Shown: positions 33,321-42,021 of the stretch, piece by piece
Numbering within the stretch: the first letter of the stretch is position 1
Layout: each line of letters starts with the position of its first letter
Virus record (IMG/VR): IMGVR_UViG_3300031576_000050
Span: 1 to 56,581 of that record
Direction: 5' to 3' (one strand)
Source: a virus
DNA length: 56,581 bases
Notes under the pieces: generated by a model
Told to the model about the DNA's origin: nothing
The model's database searches: none
The model's input: only the letters and a program-made list of their open reading frames with translations
Program-made: the position numbers and the translations under genes

Positions 33321-33728
33321 TTAACTCCCACTAGCAGTAATAGTGTGTGAGCTATTCCGCATGTACGCCCTATATGCGGGATCATACAGGTCTCCAGACT
33401 CACCCTCCCAGAATACCCCAAGCACTGCATTGCCTGAGCCATCCTGGAGCCTTACTGCTGGCAGGCTCTCGACAAGAGCACGGATCTCTGCCAGCGCATC
33501 GCCTATCGGGCCATAGTCAGGCTCCCTATTGTATACCCAACTATTGAGGATAACAGGATTGGCAGCACCAATACCCCTACTTGTCCCACCCCAGCGCAAC
33601 ACCAGGAAGCGATCCTCGACTGGGCTATCAGGAGAGTATGCAGGGTACACGTGCGCAGCGTACCCAAGGCCACTAAGCACAAACGAGTTCGTCATCATTG
33701 CATAGACCATCTGTCGCAGCGCACTCAT
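33321..33728 (-). CDS. Tail completion / tail terminator-like protein
   Basis: The 135-residue protein has MTNSFVLSGLGYAAHVYPAY and RFLVLRWGGTS followed by an IGDALAEIRALVESL helix. This is the alpha/beta style of siphophage tail terminators. It overlaps the gp10-like gene by 4 bases and precedes the tail tube genes, which supports the call. Confidence 0.65.
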   Translation of the reverse strand: MSALRQMVYAMMTNSFVLSGLGYAAHVYPAYSPDSPVEDRFLVLRWGGTSRGIGAANPVILNSWVYNREPDYGPIGDALAEIRALVESLPAVRLQDGSGNAVLGVFWEGESGDLYDPAYRAYMRNSSHTITASGS

Positions 33729-34111
33729 GAGGGAATCACCCCCTGTGTATTCAGTCGTCGAAACAGCTTCTGCAGCATCCGCATTGTGTCAGGACCATAC
33801 AGCCTAATCGTCGGCTCTATGATTGCATACCTACCAGCCCAGCGGATTTCCAGCCAGATCCCATATGTGACAAGATGAAACACCGTGATGACGTGGCGGA
33901 CCATCGGCACCCATACAACATCAACGCTCAGCCCATTCCGGGCGTTCCCAGTGCGGTCAGTCCAGGGAGCATTCTTCCGAGCATAGCTAATAGCTCTATT
34001 GCCCTGGTAGTCGCACACAGCATGGATGTACCCATCAACCTTAGCTGGGAGCTGTGATATGTTGCGGCGCAGCGTCTTGTCATCAAATGTGAACGTGGCC
34101 TTATTCGCCAT
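33725..34111 (-). CDS. HK97 gp10-like neck/tail-joining protein
   Basis: The 128-residue protein contains ISYARKNAPWTDRTGNARNGLSV, the conserved ArxxaPvdTGxlRxs region of the HK97 gp10 family (about residues 41-63), then beta strands and a C-terminal helix. It helps attach the tail. The start overlaps the previous gene by 11 bases. Confidence 0.8.
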   Translation of the reverse strand: MANKATFTFDDKTLRRNISQLPAKVDGYIHAVCDYQGNRAISYARKNAPWTDRTGNARNGLSVDVVWVPMVRHVITVFHLVTYGIWLEIRWAGRYAIIEPTIRLYGPDTMRMLQKLFRRLNTQGVIPS

Positions 34112-34481
34112 AACGAATCACCAGGCCACGCTTCTCATAGCCATTATCTGGTAGCAGCTCCGCGACTTCTAGCCTCACGCCTGCAACATCAGCCCAATAG
34201 TCCCACAATGCCATGACAGCATCGTGCTCGCCCACCAGTTGGTATACCACAATCCTCTGCACACCATCTGATGCGGCAACAACACCAGGCACCGGCCCCA
34301 CATTACTACTCTGGTCAATCAGGCGCATTGCCTGCGGCTCGCGCGGCTCACCACTGACCCATCTAGTTCCTGATCCGTCCCTGTGCCTTGTGCGCGGGGT
34401 CAGCGTCAGGGCCGACTTGTTTGCGTTGATGAATGCAAGCGTCTGTGCTCGCTGAAACCGCAGCTCCTGGTCAGATGCCAT
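34101..34481 (-). CDS. Head-tail stopper-like protein
   Basis: The 126-residue beta-rich protein has ALTLTPRTRHRDGSGTRWVSG and LVGEHDAVMALWDYWADVAGVRLEVAELLPDNGYEKRG. The same architecture occurs in actinophage stopper genes between the connector and the gp10-like gene. The first base is shared with the upstream gene's stop. Confidence 0.6.
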   Translation of the reverse strand: MASDQELRFQRAQTLAFINANKSALTLTPRTRHRDGSGTRWVSGEPREPQAMRLIDQSSNVGPVPGVVAASDGVQRIVVYQLVGEHDAVMALWDYWADVAGVRLEVAELLPDNGYEKRGLVIRYGE

Positions 34482-34810
34482 TATGGCCTCGCTAGCTGCC
34501 TCACACGGACAGTGCGCCCGCTACCAGCTAACGGCGGCAGACTCTCGGCGGCAGCGCGCTCAGCAAACACCTTAGCCATGGCAATAGCCTGCTCGTACAA
34601 GTCCCCCATCTTCCTGGATGACCCACCCTCAGATACATCTACAAGTCCTGCAGTAGCCGCAGCCTTCTCTGTCCAAACCTGATAAGCTACAGAGTCTGCA
34701 GATCCAGAGGCTGCGTCTAGGCGAGCTGCGAGATCAAAGTCTGAGTATGTGGTCTCATTATCCTCAGCAATGAGCAATCGCAGCGCCTGTACTTCTGCTG
34801 CTGTTGCCAC
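34481..34810 (-). CDS. Head-tail connector (gp6-like)
   Basis: The 109-residue helical protein starts MATAAEVQALRLLIAEDN and continues YSDFDLAARLD..VAYQVWTEKAAA, a pattern typical of short connector/adaptor proteins that bind the portal. It precedes the stopper-like gene. Confidence 0.65.
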   Translation of the reverse strand: MATAAEVQALRLLIAEDNETTYSDFDLAARLDAASGSADSVAYQVWTEKAAATAGLVDVSEGGSSRKMGDLYEQAIAMAKVFAERAAAESLPPLAGSGRTVRVRQLARP

Positions 34811-34833
34811 AACTCACCTCCTGCTAGTGAGTA

Positions 34834-34872
34834 GGGAGGCTGGCCAAGGTCGGGCGGCCCAGCCAGCCTCCC
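34834..34872 (-). terminator. Hairpin after the capsid block, 11-bp stem
   Basis: GGGAGGCTGGC (34834-34844) pairs perfectly with GCCAGCCTCCC (34862-34872) around 17 bases, 10 bases past the stop at 34882. No U-tract is present. It may attenuate transcription or protect the upstream capsid mRNA, giving high capsid-to-connector ratios. Confidence 0.55.
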
Positions 34873-34881
34873 CAGCCTGCA

Positions 34882-35319
34882 TCACCCAGCTGCGTCGTCA
34901 GCTTCCAGACGTGCGATCAGTTCGACCTTGGTGCCTGACTTGGACAGCGTTGCTCCTGCCGTGTTACGCCGGTCGACTTCTGCCTTCAGCTCGTCCATTG
35001 ACATCTCAGAGTAATCGAGGTCATCCTCATCCTCGTCATCCTCGTCATCCTCGTCATCGTCACTTTCAGTAGCTGCAGCAGCCTGTAGCTGAGCAATCTG
35101 CTCCAGCAGCCTGGCATTCTCCTCCCGCAGCTGAATGTCACCTGGGGCAGTGACAGAGTCAGCCTTCTCACGGGCATTGAACGCTGCCAATGCGGCAGGA
35201 TCGGGCAAGTAGTTGGCATCCAGGCGCTTCTCCAGAGCAGCACCCCAGGCACCCCGATCTCGCAAGTACCTTCGACTCTCATCAGTGAGAGCCTCATCCA
35301 TTGGGATGTTCTTAGCCAT
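34882..35319 (-). CDS. Coiled-coil, acidic protein with C-terminal SAP/HeH-like fold
   Basis: Residues 60-90 form a coiled coil (REENARLLEQIAQLQAAAA). An Asp/Glu run follows (about 87-102), and a C-terminal SMDELKAEVDRRNTAG..SKSGTKVELIARLE looks like the SAP/HeH/Rho-N helix-extended-helix module. Similar small proteins stand after the major capsid gene in many siphophages. It could act in capsid assembly or bind nucleic acid. The role is unproven. Confidence 0.65.
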   Translation of the reverse strand: MAKNIPMDEALTDESRRYLRDRGAWGAALEKRLDANYLPDPAALAAFNAREKADSVTAPGDIQLREENARLLEQIAQLQAAAATESDDDEDDEDDEDEDDLDYSEMSMDELKAEVDRRNTAGATLSKSGTKVELIARLEADDAAG

Positions 35320-35333
35320 TCAGTACACCTCCC

Positions 35334-36464
35334 TTACCAGACCAGTGATGCCGGAACAGCGTAGGCGCCAGCTGTGACCTGCATGATCGCTGCCCCACCA
35401 CGCCGTGCCACGCCACTGCCGGCGCCACGAATGAAGAAGCTGTCAATCAGCGGGTACGCCTGGTTGTTCCCAGGTCGCAGGACAACGCCACGCAGGGACT
35501 GCTCGACCATCTCACGGATGCCGATCACATTCAGGTTCGTAGTCCGCCCGGCAGAAGCAGCAGCGACCATGTACCCAGACGGGATCATATTGTTCTCCAC
35601 AATGAGGTATGGGCCATACGACCCAATCACATTCATAGCGGCGAACGTGTTGCCAGGCTGGCTGCCGCTGGCGATTTCCCAGCCAACAGGCAGCAGGAAA
35701 CCAGTGCCCTGAGCCGGGATGAAGTCATAGACAGCCGTCTGCGCGTTGTTGTTCACAACGCCACGACGGAACGTCTTGATGACGTCAGCCTCAGTCTTGT
35801 TGACGAGAAGAATGGATGTGTACCCATTCTGCCTGTCGTAACCGTGCTCAGTGATCAAAGCGACCAGCTGATCTAGGTCAGTCGAGTCCAGCGTGGCTGC
35901 ACCCGATGAGATGTAGTGCTGGTGCGAACCAGAGAAAGTCATCCCGTTGTAGGGCGAGATGTAGGCGCCATCCGCATTGTAGAGTGCCGTCACAGTGTAG
36001 GCCGTATTGAGGACGCTCGTTGTGCGGTTGACATTGTTGAAGAGTGCCTTCATGACCAGCTCATACATCAGCTGGTTGTCAGCCTCCATGACCTGGTTCA
36101 TCACAGCGTCAAGCTGTGCCTGCGAAGCGCCTTCAGTGTTCCCGTTCCCCACGAGGAACTGGAACGTGAAGCCATTCCGCATGTCGTACCAGTCGAACGG
36201 GAATGCCCGCTGGGTGACGATCGGCACTGGCCGGATGGACTTCGGGATGCCAAACTCAGAAGCCTTCTCGAAAGTCACTTGTCCTGGCTGAACGATATCC
36301 TCGATCACCTGATTCACGGTAAACGAGAGCAGCTCGATCAGTGGGGTCCGCTGTGCATTGAATGCAGCAAGACCTTCATTGTACTGCGTCCAGATGGCAT
36401 TGAGATCCTGCCCGTCCCGGGTACGGGTCAGGACATCACCACTGGCACTGTAACCCTTAGCCAT
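35334..36464 (-). CDS. Major capsid protein (HK97 fold)
   Basis: The 376-residue protein sits after the decoration gene and has the HK97-type pattern: an N-terminal arm, PLIELLSFTVNQVIEDIVQPG, a spine helix (AQLDAVMNQVMEADNQLMYELV, about 118-140) and a P-domain with TLDSTDLDQLVALITEH. The C-terminal A-domain strands include VVLRPGNNQAYPLIDSFFIRG. No separate maturation protease is recognisable nearby. Confidence 0.9.
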   Translation of the reverse strand: MAKGYSASGDVLTRTRDGQDLNAIWTQYNEGLAAFNAQRTPLIELLSFTVNQVIEDIVQPGQVTFEKASEFGIPKSIRPVPIVTQRAFPFDWYDMRNGFTFQFLVGNGNTEGASQAQLDAVMNQVMEADNQLMYELVMKALFNNVNRTTSVLNTAYTVTALYNADGAYISPYNGMTFSGSHQHYISSGAATLDSTDLDQLVALITEHGYDRQNGYTSILLVNKTEADVIKTFRRGVVNNNAQTAVYDFIPAQGTGFLLPVGWEIASGSQPGNTFAAMNVIGSYGPYLIVENNMIPSGYMVAAASAGRTTNLNVIGIREMVEQSLRGVVLRPGNNQAYPLIDSFFIRGAGSGVARRGGAAIMQVTAGAYAVPASLVW

Positions 36465-36478
36465 ATCTCAACCCTCCA

Positions 36479-36874
36479 TTACAGAATCGTCGCTGCGGGG
36501 ACACGGACAACCATTCGGTCCAGCTCAACGAGCCGACCGATCTTCTTGGTGCCTGCACCAGATGTGATGTTTACGACACCAGTCGTGCCAGTGACGAACG
36601 CTGCGGCGCCAGCTGTGAATGCGGTGCCAACAGTGTACGTCGCCTCAACGATCTCGCCTGATGTCATCACATCGATGATCTCGCCTGCTGCCATTGCACG
36701 AATGGGGCAGATGACCCCCTCGATAGCAGTCTCAGCCGAGCCACCAATCACCACCTTGCCGGAGGTGTTAACAGACACACCCTGGATCTTGCCGACATCA
36801 GCCGAAGCAATGGCAGCATTCAGTGGGGCACGGAACCCACCCGATACAGGATCATACTTATCAAACCTGGACAA
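36479..36874 (-). CDS. Capsid decoration protein-like (DUF2190 style)
   Basis: The 131-residue beta-rich protein contains GVSVNTSGKVVIGGS, ICPIRAMAAGEIIDVMTSGEIVEA and TFTAGAAAF-type small-residue strands. This fits the beta-tulip decoration or head-fibre-like proteins encoded just before the capsid gene. It probably stabilises the expanded capsid. Confidence 0.65.
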   Translation of the reverse strand: MSRFDKYDPVSGGFRAPLNAAIASADVGKIQGVSVNTSGKVVIGGSAETAIEGVICPIRAMAAGEIIDVMTSGEIVEATYTVGTAFTAGAAAFVTGTTGVVNITSGAGTKKIGRLVELDRMVVRVPAATIL

Positions 36875-36895
36875 CTAACACCTCCTCAGGTGTCA

Positions 36896-37558
36896 TCAGG
36901 CCCCCAAGCGAGTCCTCATTGCCGGGAGGCGAGCGGCTAGAGCTCCAACGGGAGCTTTCCCTGGAGCATTCAGGCCGCTGTTTGCTGGCGGAGTCCCAAG
37001 CGGTGCGGCAGTCTTACCCGCATCGCCTTCTGCTGCCTCAGCTGGCTCCAACAGGTATGCGTCAGACTTGGCGAGAGCCTCAAGCGCTGCCTTCATGCCT
37101 GCCACGTTCCCATCGGAGTCAACTGTGATCTTTGACCGATCGAGCAGCCGCAGCGCAGACGCAGGATTCCGCCACTTCAGCGTGTTGTCTGTCAAGAAGG
37201 CATTCTCGATTCTCATGGCATCGAGTTGTGCCTTCGCAGCAGCCAACGCCTTGTCTGTGTCATCCTTATCGCGCCTTAGCTTGTCGATTTCCGGAAGATC
37301 CTTATCAACTAACTGCCGGAGCTTTGCCTCATTCTCCGTAGCCCGCCGATCGGACTGCGCCAGCATCGCCTTCAGCCTGTCATACTCGGCAAGGGCAACA
37401 GTAGCACTCTGTCCGCTGTTAGCCGTACCGTCGCCTGAACTTGTTACGGCGCCACTCTGTGCGCCGGCTGGTGCACCGGTTCCTGCCCCGCCTTCTCCAA
37501 GGCTGCCACTCTGTGCAGCTGGGTCGACGCCACTCTGTGCGCCAAGCGGTGTAGTCAT
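36896..37558 (-). CDS. Scaffolding protein
   Basis: ATG at 37558 has a GGAGG site. Nineteen extra upstream codons are rejected. The 220-residue product has a Gly/Ala/Ser-rich N-terminus with repeated GAQSG-like units and a charged coiled coil (YDRLKAMLAQSDRRATENEAKLRQLVDKD, about 58-110). The Lys/Arg-containing C-terminus ends LPAMRTRLGA. It would guide capsid assembly and precedes the decoration and capsid genes. Confidence 0.8.
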   Translation of the reverse strand: MTTPLGAQSGVDPAAQSGSLGEGGAGTGAPAGAQSGAVTSSGDGTANSGQSATVALAEYDRLKAMLAQSDRRATENEAKLRQLVDKDLPEIDKLRRDKDDTDKALAAAKAQLDAMRIENAFLTDNTLKWRNPASALRLLDRSKITVDSDGNVAGMKAALEALAKSDAYLLEPAEAAEGDAGKTAAPLGTPPANSGLNAPGKAPVGALAARLPAMRTRLGA

Positions 37559-37615
37559 ATCGATCCTCCAAGAGTATACCCGACGTTGCCGGCAATAGTA
37601 CCCTGCTGCCGACAA

Positions 37616-38581
37616 TTACCTTGATGGCCTGTCCCCAGACCCTGATATTGCTTGCCTTGACTCTTCAGTTGCCCTAGAGCCTGGCCTCGCATGGTCTATA
37701 TACCTATCATAGCTTCCGCCCGTTAGAGCATCCAGGAACTCATCCTCACCCACCAGAGCAGGCGTCACAAAACAGAAACAATGTGGATGTGGCTTGCGAG
37801 GTACATCTGCCTTTGGGAAGACCCCAGCGCCCCGGCCAAACTTGTCTTCATTGGCGTACTCATCGCATTGGTCAGCCTTAGGATGTGACCTAGACAGATG
37901 CCACTTCATTGCCTCAACCCAAGGCTTCTCCTGTGCCTGATGCATCGACATCGCATGAAACGCATTGTTTATCTCACTACGGGCAAGTCGCATCGCAGCG
38001 TAACGTACACCACCTGGGGTGTTGGGATTAATCCAGTCGCGTGCCTCCGCAGCAAACTCAGCAGCCGTCAGGCCACGAGCTAAGGCCGAGTTGATGCCGG
38101 CCTGTAGCCTTCCATCCATCCACACCCTGGCTCGGTACACATGCTCAGCTAACGGGATACGGCTTAGCTCCATCCTGGACAGTGCCACCTGAAGTGTCCG
38201 CTCTAAGCCCATGGTCAGGCCTCTTGCCAAGTCCCTAGCTAGGTCGAGGCGACCCGCGCGCTCAAAGGCGAGCGCATCTATCGTATTGCCCAGGCTCAAG
38301 GCTCTAGCAGCTGCCTCAAGGCGGGCAGCCCGGATGACATTCCCCAGGCGCCTGAAGACCAGAGCCTGCTCGCGCATCAACGCGGCTTGAATACGTCGCA
38401 TCTGCTCGATTCTGATGCGATCTGATATAGTGCCGCGAGCGGCAGTCTCTATGATGGCTATCTGACGCCTGACTTCATTATATGAGTCCTGAATGATCCG
38501 TAGCACCTCAGCGTCAGAGATCGTCTGGACTCCGGCATATGCACGGAGCCACTCCCTGTCATCACGCAGTGGAGAAGTCAC
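37616..38581 (-). CDS. MuF-like minor head protein
   Basis: The 321-residue helical protein has a conserved C-terminal Phage_Mu_F region: LARSEINNAFHAM (about 200-212), WHLSRSHPKADQCDEYA, and GVFPKADVPRKPHPHCFCFV with Cys/His residues (about 255-275). It is injected or lines the portal vertex in related phages. It usually follows the portal directly. Here nine genes intervene. Confidence 0.85.
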   Translation of the reverse strand: MTSPLRDDREWLRAYAGVQTISDAEVLRIIQDSYNEVRRQIAIIETAARGTISDRIRIEQMRRIQAALMREQALVFRRLGNVIRAARLEAAARALSLGNTIDALAFERAGRLDLARDLARGLTMGLERTLQVALSRMELSRIPLAEHVYRARVWMDGRLQAGINSALARGLTAAEFAAEARDWINPNTPGGVRYAAMRLARSEINNAFHAMSMHQAQEKPWVEAMKWHLSRSHPKADQCDEYANEDKFGRGAGVFPKADVPRKPHPHCFCFVTPALVGEDEFLDALTGGSYDRYIDHARPGSRATEESRQAISGSGDRPSR

Positions 38582-39537
38582 GCCTGACCTCTCCTGACAT
38601 CAACTAGGACTCTCGCCCGCCGTACATCGCTCGATGCCATTGAATCGACAACATTCACGATGATGTTTGGAGGCCTGGGCTTGACCAGGTTGAGTGCCGG
38701 CAGATAGATGAATGTGGCACCATGGACTGTCACGGGGAAGACTGTGGAGCCAACATTCACCACAGGTGCTGGGATTGATGCCAATGCTGACAGGGTAGCA
38801 GCTGAAACAATTGATCCAGTGTTGATGCTAGTTGCTGGGATTGATGTAGCCAAAGAGACAGTAGCTGCAGGGATGTTGACATCGCCACCACCACCGCCAG
38901 TTGTGATCGTTGGCAATGGGATCGTAGCGACCCCATTGACTGTTATGCTAGAGATTGTGGACCCAGTGCTGGCGCTAGGTGCTGGTATGCTAGCTGATGC
39001 AGCAACTGTAGCGGCACTTATTGTAGACCCAGTGCTGATAGCTGGCGCTGGGATGCTAGCCACTGTACTGATGGTTACAGCACTAATCGTCGAACCAGTA
39101 TTGATGAATGGTGTTGCGAGTGTGCCAACACCATTCACAGTTGGTGGTGATGCCTCCGCACCACCTTGAGCCTGTGGCGTTGGTATCGAAGCCAGGCAAG
39201 CTACACCAGTAGCACTTATTGTAGATCCAGTGTTCACCGCCGGCGCAGGGATGGAGGTGACAGCCGATACAGCAGTTGCACTTACCGTTGATCCGGTATT
39301 GACAGAAGGTACTGGTATGGTTGCAACAGCATCTACAGTTGCAGGCGAGATCCCTACGCCAGCTTGTGCTTGGGGGGCTGGGATTGAAGTCGTGCAGGCA
39401 ATATTTGTCGCAGATATGGTCGAGCCAACGTTTACTACAGGCGCTGGTATTGATGCGGTAGCAGCAACTGTGGGTGGGGTAGCTGTAGCATTCCCACCCT
39501 TTAAGTATTCGGCAAGGTAGCGTGTGTTAGTTGACAT
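38578..39537 (-). CDS. Repetitive Ser/Thr/Ala/Pro-rich virion protein, probable fibre
   Basis: The 319-residue protein is built of about thirteen tandem units of 20-22 residues with the pattern SIPAPxVNTGSTISAxTVxA (about residues 20-275). A Gly-rich break (TTGGGGGDVNIPA) occurs near 205, and a basic tail DVRRARVLVDVRRGQA follows. The regular turn-and-strand spacing suggests a beta-solenoid or a fibrous appendage. It overlaps the MuF-like gene by 4 bases. I do not know a named family. Confidence 0.65.
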   Translation of the reverse strand: MSTNTRYLAEYLKGGNATATPPTVAATASIPAPVVNVGSTISATNIACTTSIPAPQAQAGVGISPATVDAVATIPVPSVNTGSTVSATAVSAVTSIPAPAVNTGSTISATGVACLASIPTPQAQGGAEASPPTVNGVGTLATPFINTGSTISAVTISTVASIPAPAISTGSTISAATVAASASIPAPSASTGSTISSITVNGVATIPLPTITTGGGGGDVNIPAATVSLATSIPATSINTGSIVSAATLSALASIPAPVVNVGSTVFPVTVHGATFIYLPALNLVKPRPPNIIVNVVDSMASSDVRRARVLVDVRRGQA

Positions 39538-39561
39538 ACGCTACCTCACCTCTTCTGTCAG

Positions 39562-39894
39562 CTAGATGGCCAGCAGGGACCAGGGGAATGACCTACCTGT
39601 GCCTTGTGTCTGTAGTAGGGTCGCCTTGCATGATATGTCCTCAGGAAGCGGTGGCGAGTACACATTGTCTGCAGTCTGTGCACCAATGTATACAGCCTCA
39701 TAGACTAACCGCTCCGTGCCCCCTGAGAGGATCTTTGAGTACAGCCGCAGGATGACTATGTCAGGCGTGGTCCCATCAGCCAAGTTGGACAAGTCAGCCT
39801 TAAGAACATACACCTTGTTTGTGGTATCAGTCGCCAGGGTATGCTCAGTTGCAACTGTCGCTGCCTGAGTCCCTGACGCGATCACAGTAGGCAC
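39562..39894 (-). CDS. Small beta-rich putative virion protein, 110 residues
   Basis: The sequence alternates strands (NKVYVLKADLSNLADGTTPDIVILRLYSKIL..) and ends SFPWSLLAI. It sits in the block between portal and MuF. The alternating polar/hydrophobic pattern suggests a beta-sandwich. It could be a capsid or appendage subunit. The family is not recognised. Confidence 0.55.
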   Translation of the reverse strand: MPTVIASGTQAATVATEHTLATDTTNKVYVLKADLSNLADGTTPDIVILRLYSKILSGGTERLVYEAVYIGAQTADNVYSPPLPEDISCKATLLQTQGTGRSFPWSLLAI

Positions 39895-39897
39895 TAG

Positions 39898-40185
39898 CTA
39901 CCCCACAGTCGAGAAGATCCTGCAGTTTGACGTCCCATTCTCTGCAATCGCATAAAGGTGCTCAGCATTCATCACGAATATCATTGTGTCACCAGAGGCT
40001 ACCTGAAAGCCTTCATTGACATTCGCTTGAACAGAGGATTGGCCAACCCAGACGCTGGGCTCATTCCCAGGAACTTGAATCATGATCGAGTGTCGGGGGG
40101 TGAGGGCAGCAATGGGCATCCCAGTAAGGCTGGACAAGTCCGTTGCAGTCTGGTGTGACAATGCTGCATCAGAGTTAAAGTACAT
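39898..40185 (-). CDS. Small putative virion protein, 95 residues
   Basis: It starts MYFNSDAALSHQTATDLSSL and has a central IMIQVPGNEPSVWVGQSSVQ followed by VASGDTMIFVMNAEHLYAIAENG, a pattern of small beta-barrel proteins. Three bases separate its stop from the next gene's start. It probably belongs to the same surface-appendage set. Confidence 0.55.
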   Translation of the reverse strand: MYFNSDAALSHQTATDLSSLTGMPIAALTPRHSIMIQVPGNEPSVWVGQSSVQANVNEGFQVASGDTMIFVMNAEHLYAIAENGTSNCRIFSTVG

Positions 40186-40205
40186 AGTACTACCCTTCTG
40201 TTACG

Positions 40206-41036
40206 TTATCCGATTCCATAAACCATTGCACCAAACAGCCTGTCAGTTACGTCAGCCCCACTAGATTGGGCACGCACAGCTAGCCTGACGCCAGCAGCAA
40301 TCTCTGCAAAGAACGGGCCCATCAGCGAGGGGGTAACAGTGTCATCAGTAGATGACACCTCAAAGTGCAGGTTTGACAGTACAGTGCGCTCACTCGCAGC
40401 AGCACCAACACCAACATCAAGTAAGAAGTTGGCTGACGTACTTGCCCCATTCTTGAGGGAAGAGAACCCAAGAAAAAATGCCCTCATTGGGTTAGTTATC
40501 GATGCAGACAGCTGGACCCAAGAGCCCTTTGTGTTGATAGTTGCTCCAGGGTCAACGGTTGTGCCCTCTGATGTGGATAGCACTGTACCATAATCTATCA
40601 CCCTAGACAGGCCGACACCATTAATGAAACCAGCTGCCATAGTGTGAACCATGACCCTAACAATACCAGATGCAACTGAAGACTGGCATCTTGCTGATAT
40701 GCGCGTACCTCTAGGAACATGTATCGGTAGCCATATACCTCCATGTTTGGCGACTGTCCCTGTCATTGACCCGATCACCAGATTTGGGATAACTACAAAC
40801 TCTGACCCTGCCCCTCCAAACCCGATATCAACCAGGTAACTTTGTGTCGCAGCACTGGGCGCTCGTACATTGACAAAAACACAGTTTGACTCATATGCAG
40901 TCGCTGCAATGATCTGAGTCCAGCTGCCCTTGGTGTTTACTGACGCGGATGCAGTCACGCCAGTCCCTCTAGAGTTCGCTGTGTCTACGCCAGCTGACTC
41001 TATAACCTGCCCAGCGGGGAACGGCCAGTCTGGCAT
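40206..41036 (-). CDS. Beta-rich virion protein with an internal duplication
   Basis: The 276-residue protein consists of two similar halves (about 15-140 and 150-276). Each has NTKGSW(T/V)Q(I/L), a central YLVDIGFGGAGSE / FLLDVGVGAAASE strand, and a late RISARCQSS / RLAVRAQSS element. The duplication makes a two-domain beta protein, possibly a head fibre or surface adhesin. The family is not named. Confidence 0.6.
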   Translation of the reverse strand: MPDWPFPAGQVIESAGVDTANSRGTGVTASASVNTKGSWTQIIAATAYESNCVFVNVRAPSAATQSYLVDIGFGGAGSEFVVIPNLVIGSMTGTVAKHGGIWLPIHVPRGTRISARCQSSVASGIVRVMVHTMAAGFINGVGLSRVIDYGTVLSTSEGTTVDPGATINTKGSWVQLSASITNPMRAFFLGFSSLKNGASTSANFLLDVGVGAAASERTVLSNLHFEVSSTDDTVTPSLMGPFFAEIAAGVRLAVRAQSSGADVTDRLFGAMVYGIG

Positions 41037-41057
41037 AGCATCCTCCCTCCTATAGGG

Positions 41058-41525
41058 CTACGGTGTAATGTCGACTGCAAAGACGCCAGTGGCAGCCCAA
41101 GCAATACCAAATATGCCAGCGACAGTTGAATAATCAGCATCAAAGTCAATACCAATTATCAGGTTGTTCCCAGCGAGGGCATCAGCATAGAGCTTCATGC
41201 CCCTGACCAATGTCAGGGTCGTGCCTGACACAGCAACATCAGCCATGTCGTACATGAGAGAGCCAGTTGGCGATTCAGTGAATGTTGGCGCAGTCGATCC
41301 GCCACCAGAGGCAGCAGCCGAAAGCGCAACCCCGCCAGCCGCCCAGCCAGTGCCGGAAACCTCGTTGGTGGTGGCATAGGCAGACTCAGTGCTGTAGTTG
41401 GGGGTCTCAGTATTATTGTACAGAGCTATCTTGTGTGAAGTCAGAGACAGGTCGATTGCAAGCTGGGTCGCGTCAAAGATATCGAGGAAGCTCACAACGT
41501 AGAGACCAGATACAGTCCAGGCCAT
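41058..41525 (-). CDS. Putative minor structural protein, 155 residues
   Basis: The protein starts MAWTVSGLYVVSFLDIFD, then HKIALYNNTETPNYSTESAYATTNEVSGTGW and a beta-rich end. Proteins of this style are common beside head genes in actinophage-like genomes. It probably forms a beta-sandwich on the virion. The assignment is by pattern only. Confidence 0.6.
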   Translation of the reverse strand: MAWTVSGLYVVSFLDIFDATQLAIDLSLTSHKIALYNNTETPNYSTESAYATTNEVSGTGWAAGGVALSAAASGGGSTAPTFTESPTGSLMYDMADVAVSGTTLTLVRGMKLYADALAGNNLIIGIDFDADYSTVAGIFGIAWAATGVFAVDITP

Positions 41526-41527
41526 GA

Positions 41528-41752
41528 CTACACCTCATTCTTCTCGGCAGTGACGACAAGGGCAACCCTACCGGCGCGAGCTGTTGCCCTAGACGCTGCT
41601 AGAGCCTCGACAGCCTCGCGGTAGGCCAGCCTATTAGCCTCACTCATATCCGCGCGATAGGATACCAGCGCCGCATCCATCCGGTCGGCTAGCTCGCCTT
41701 CCGCATCAGCAGCCTCGGCCTGCCTTCTGAGCTGATCGCCCAGTTCACTCAT
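41528..41752 (-). CDS. Small helical protein, 74 residues
   Basis: It is almost entirely helical and Ala-rich (LRRQAEAADAEGELADRMDAAL..), with a short strand VALVVTAEKNEV at the end. Two bases separate it from the following gene. No family is recognised. It may be an assembly factor for the neighbouring beta proteins. Confidence 0.5.
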   Translation of the reverse strand: MSELGDQLRRQAEAADAEGELADRMDAALVSYRADMSEANRLAYREAVEALAASRATARAGRVALVVTAEKNEV

Positions 41753-41764
41753 CCCATATCTCCT

Positions 41765-42010
41765 TTACCGGACAGGCCCGACTTTGTACTTGACTGGCTT
41801 TGGCCTTAGAAGAACATCCTGGCGATGTGACACGCCCGGTGCCCCAGGTGCTGAATGCTCAGTGACAGTGTTGCCTAGCTCATCGGTAGTCGCCTTAGTC
41901 CACCCACCAGCCGGCAGGCGTGCCTCAACAACGTTATCTCTAGTACGTCGGCTAATCACCCCAATCGAGAGCATACGCGCCCTGAACTCCTCAGGTGTCT
42001 CCCCATCCAT
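41765..42010 (-). CDS. Hypothetical protein, 81 residues
   Basis: A short helix (EEFRARMLSIGV) is followed by strands and a basic C-terminus. A strong GGGGGAGGGG ribosome site precedes the ATG. It lies in the portal-to-MuF insertion block. The function is unknown. Confidence 0.5.
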   Translation of the reverse strand: MDGETPEEFRARMLSIGVISRRTRDNVVEARLPAGGWTKATTDELGNTVTEHSAPGAPGVSHRQDVLLRPKPVKYKVGPVR

Positions 42011-42021
42011 GACCCCTCCCC

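Noticed and set aside
35916-36878. 320-codon open frame on the plus strand
   Set aside because: It is antisense to the capsid and decoration genes. There is no motif and no promoter, and both minus-strand genes are secure.
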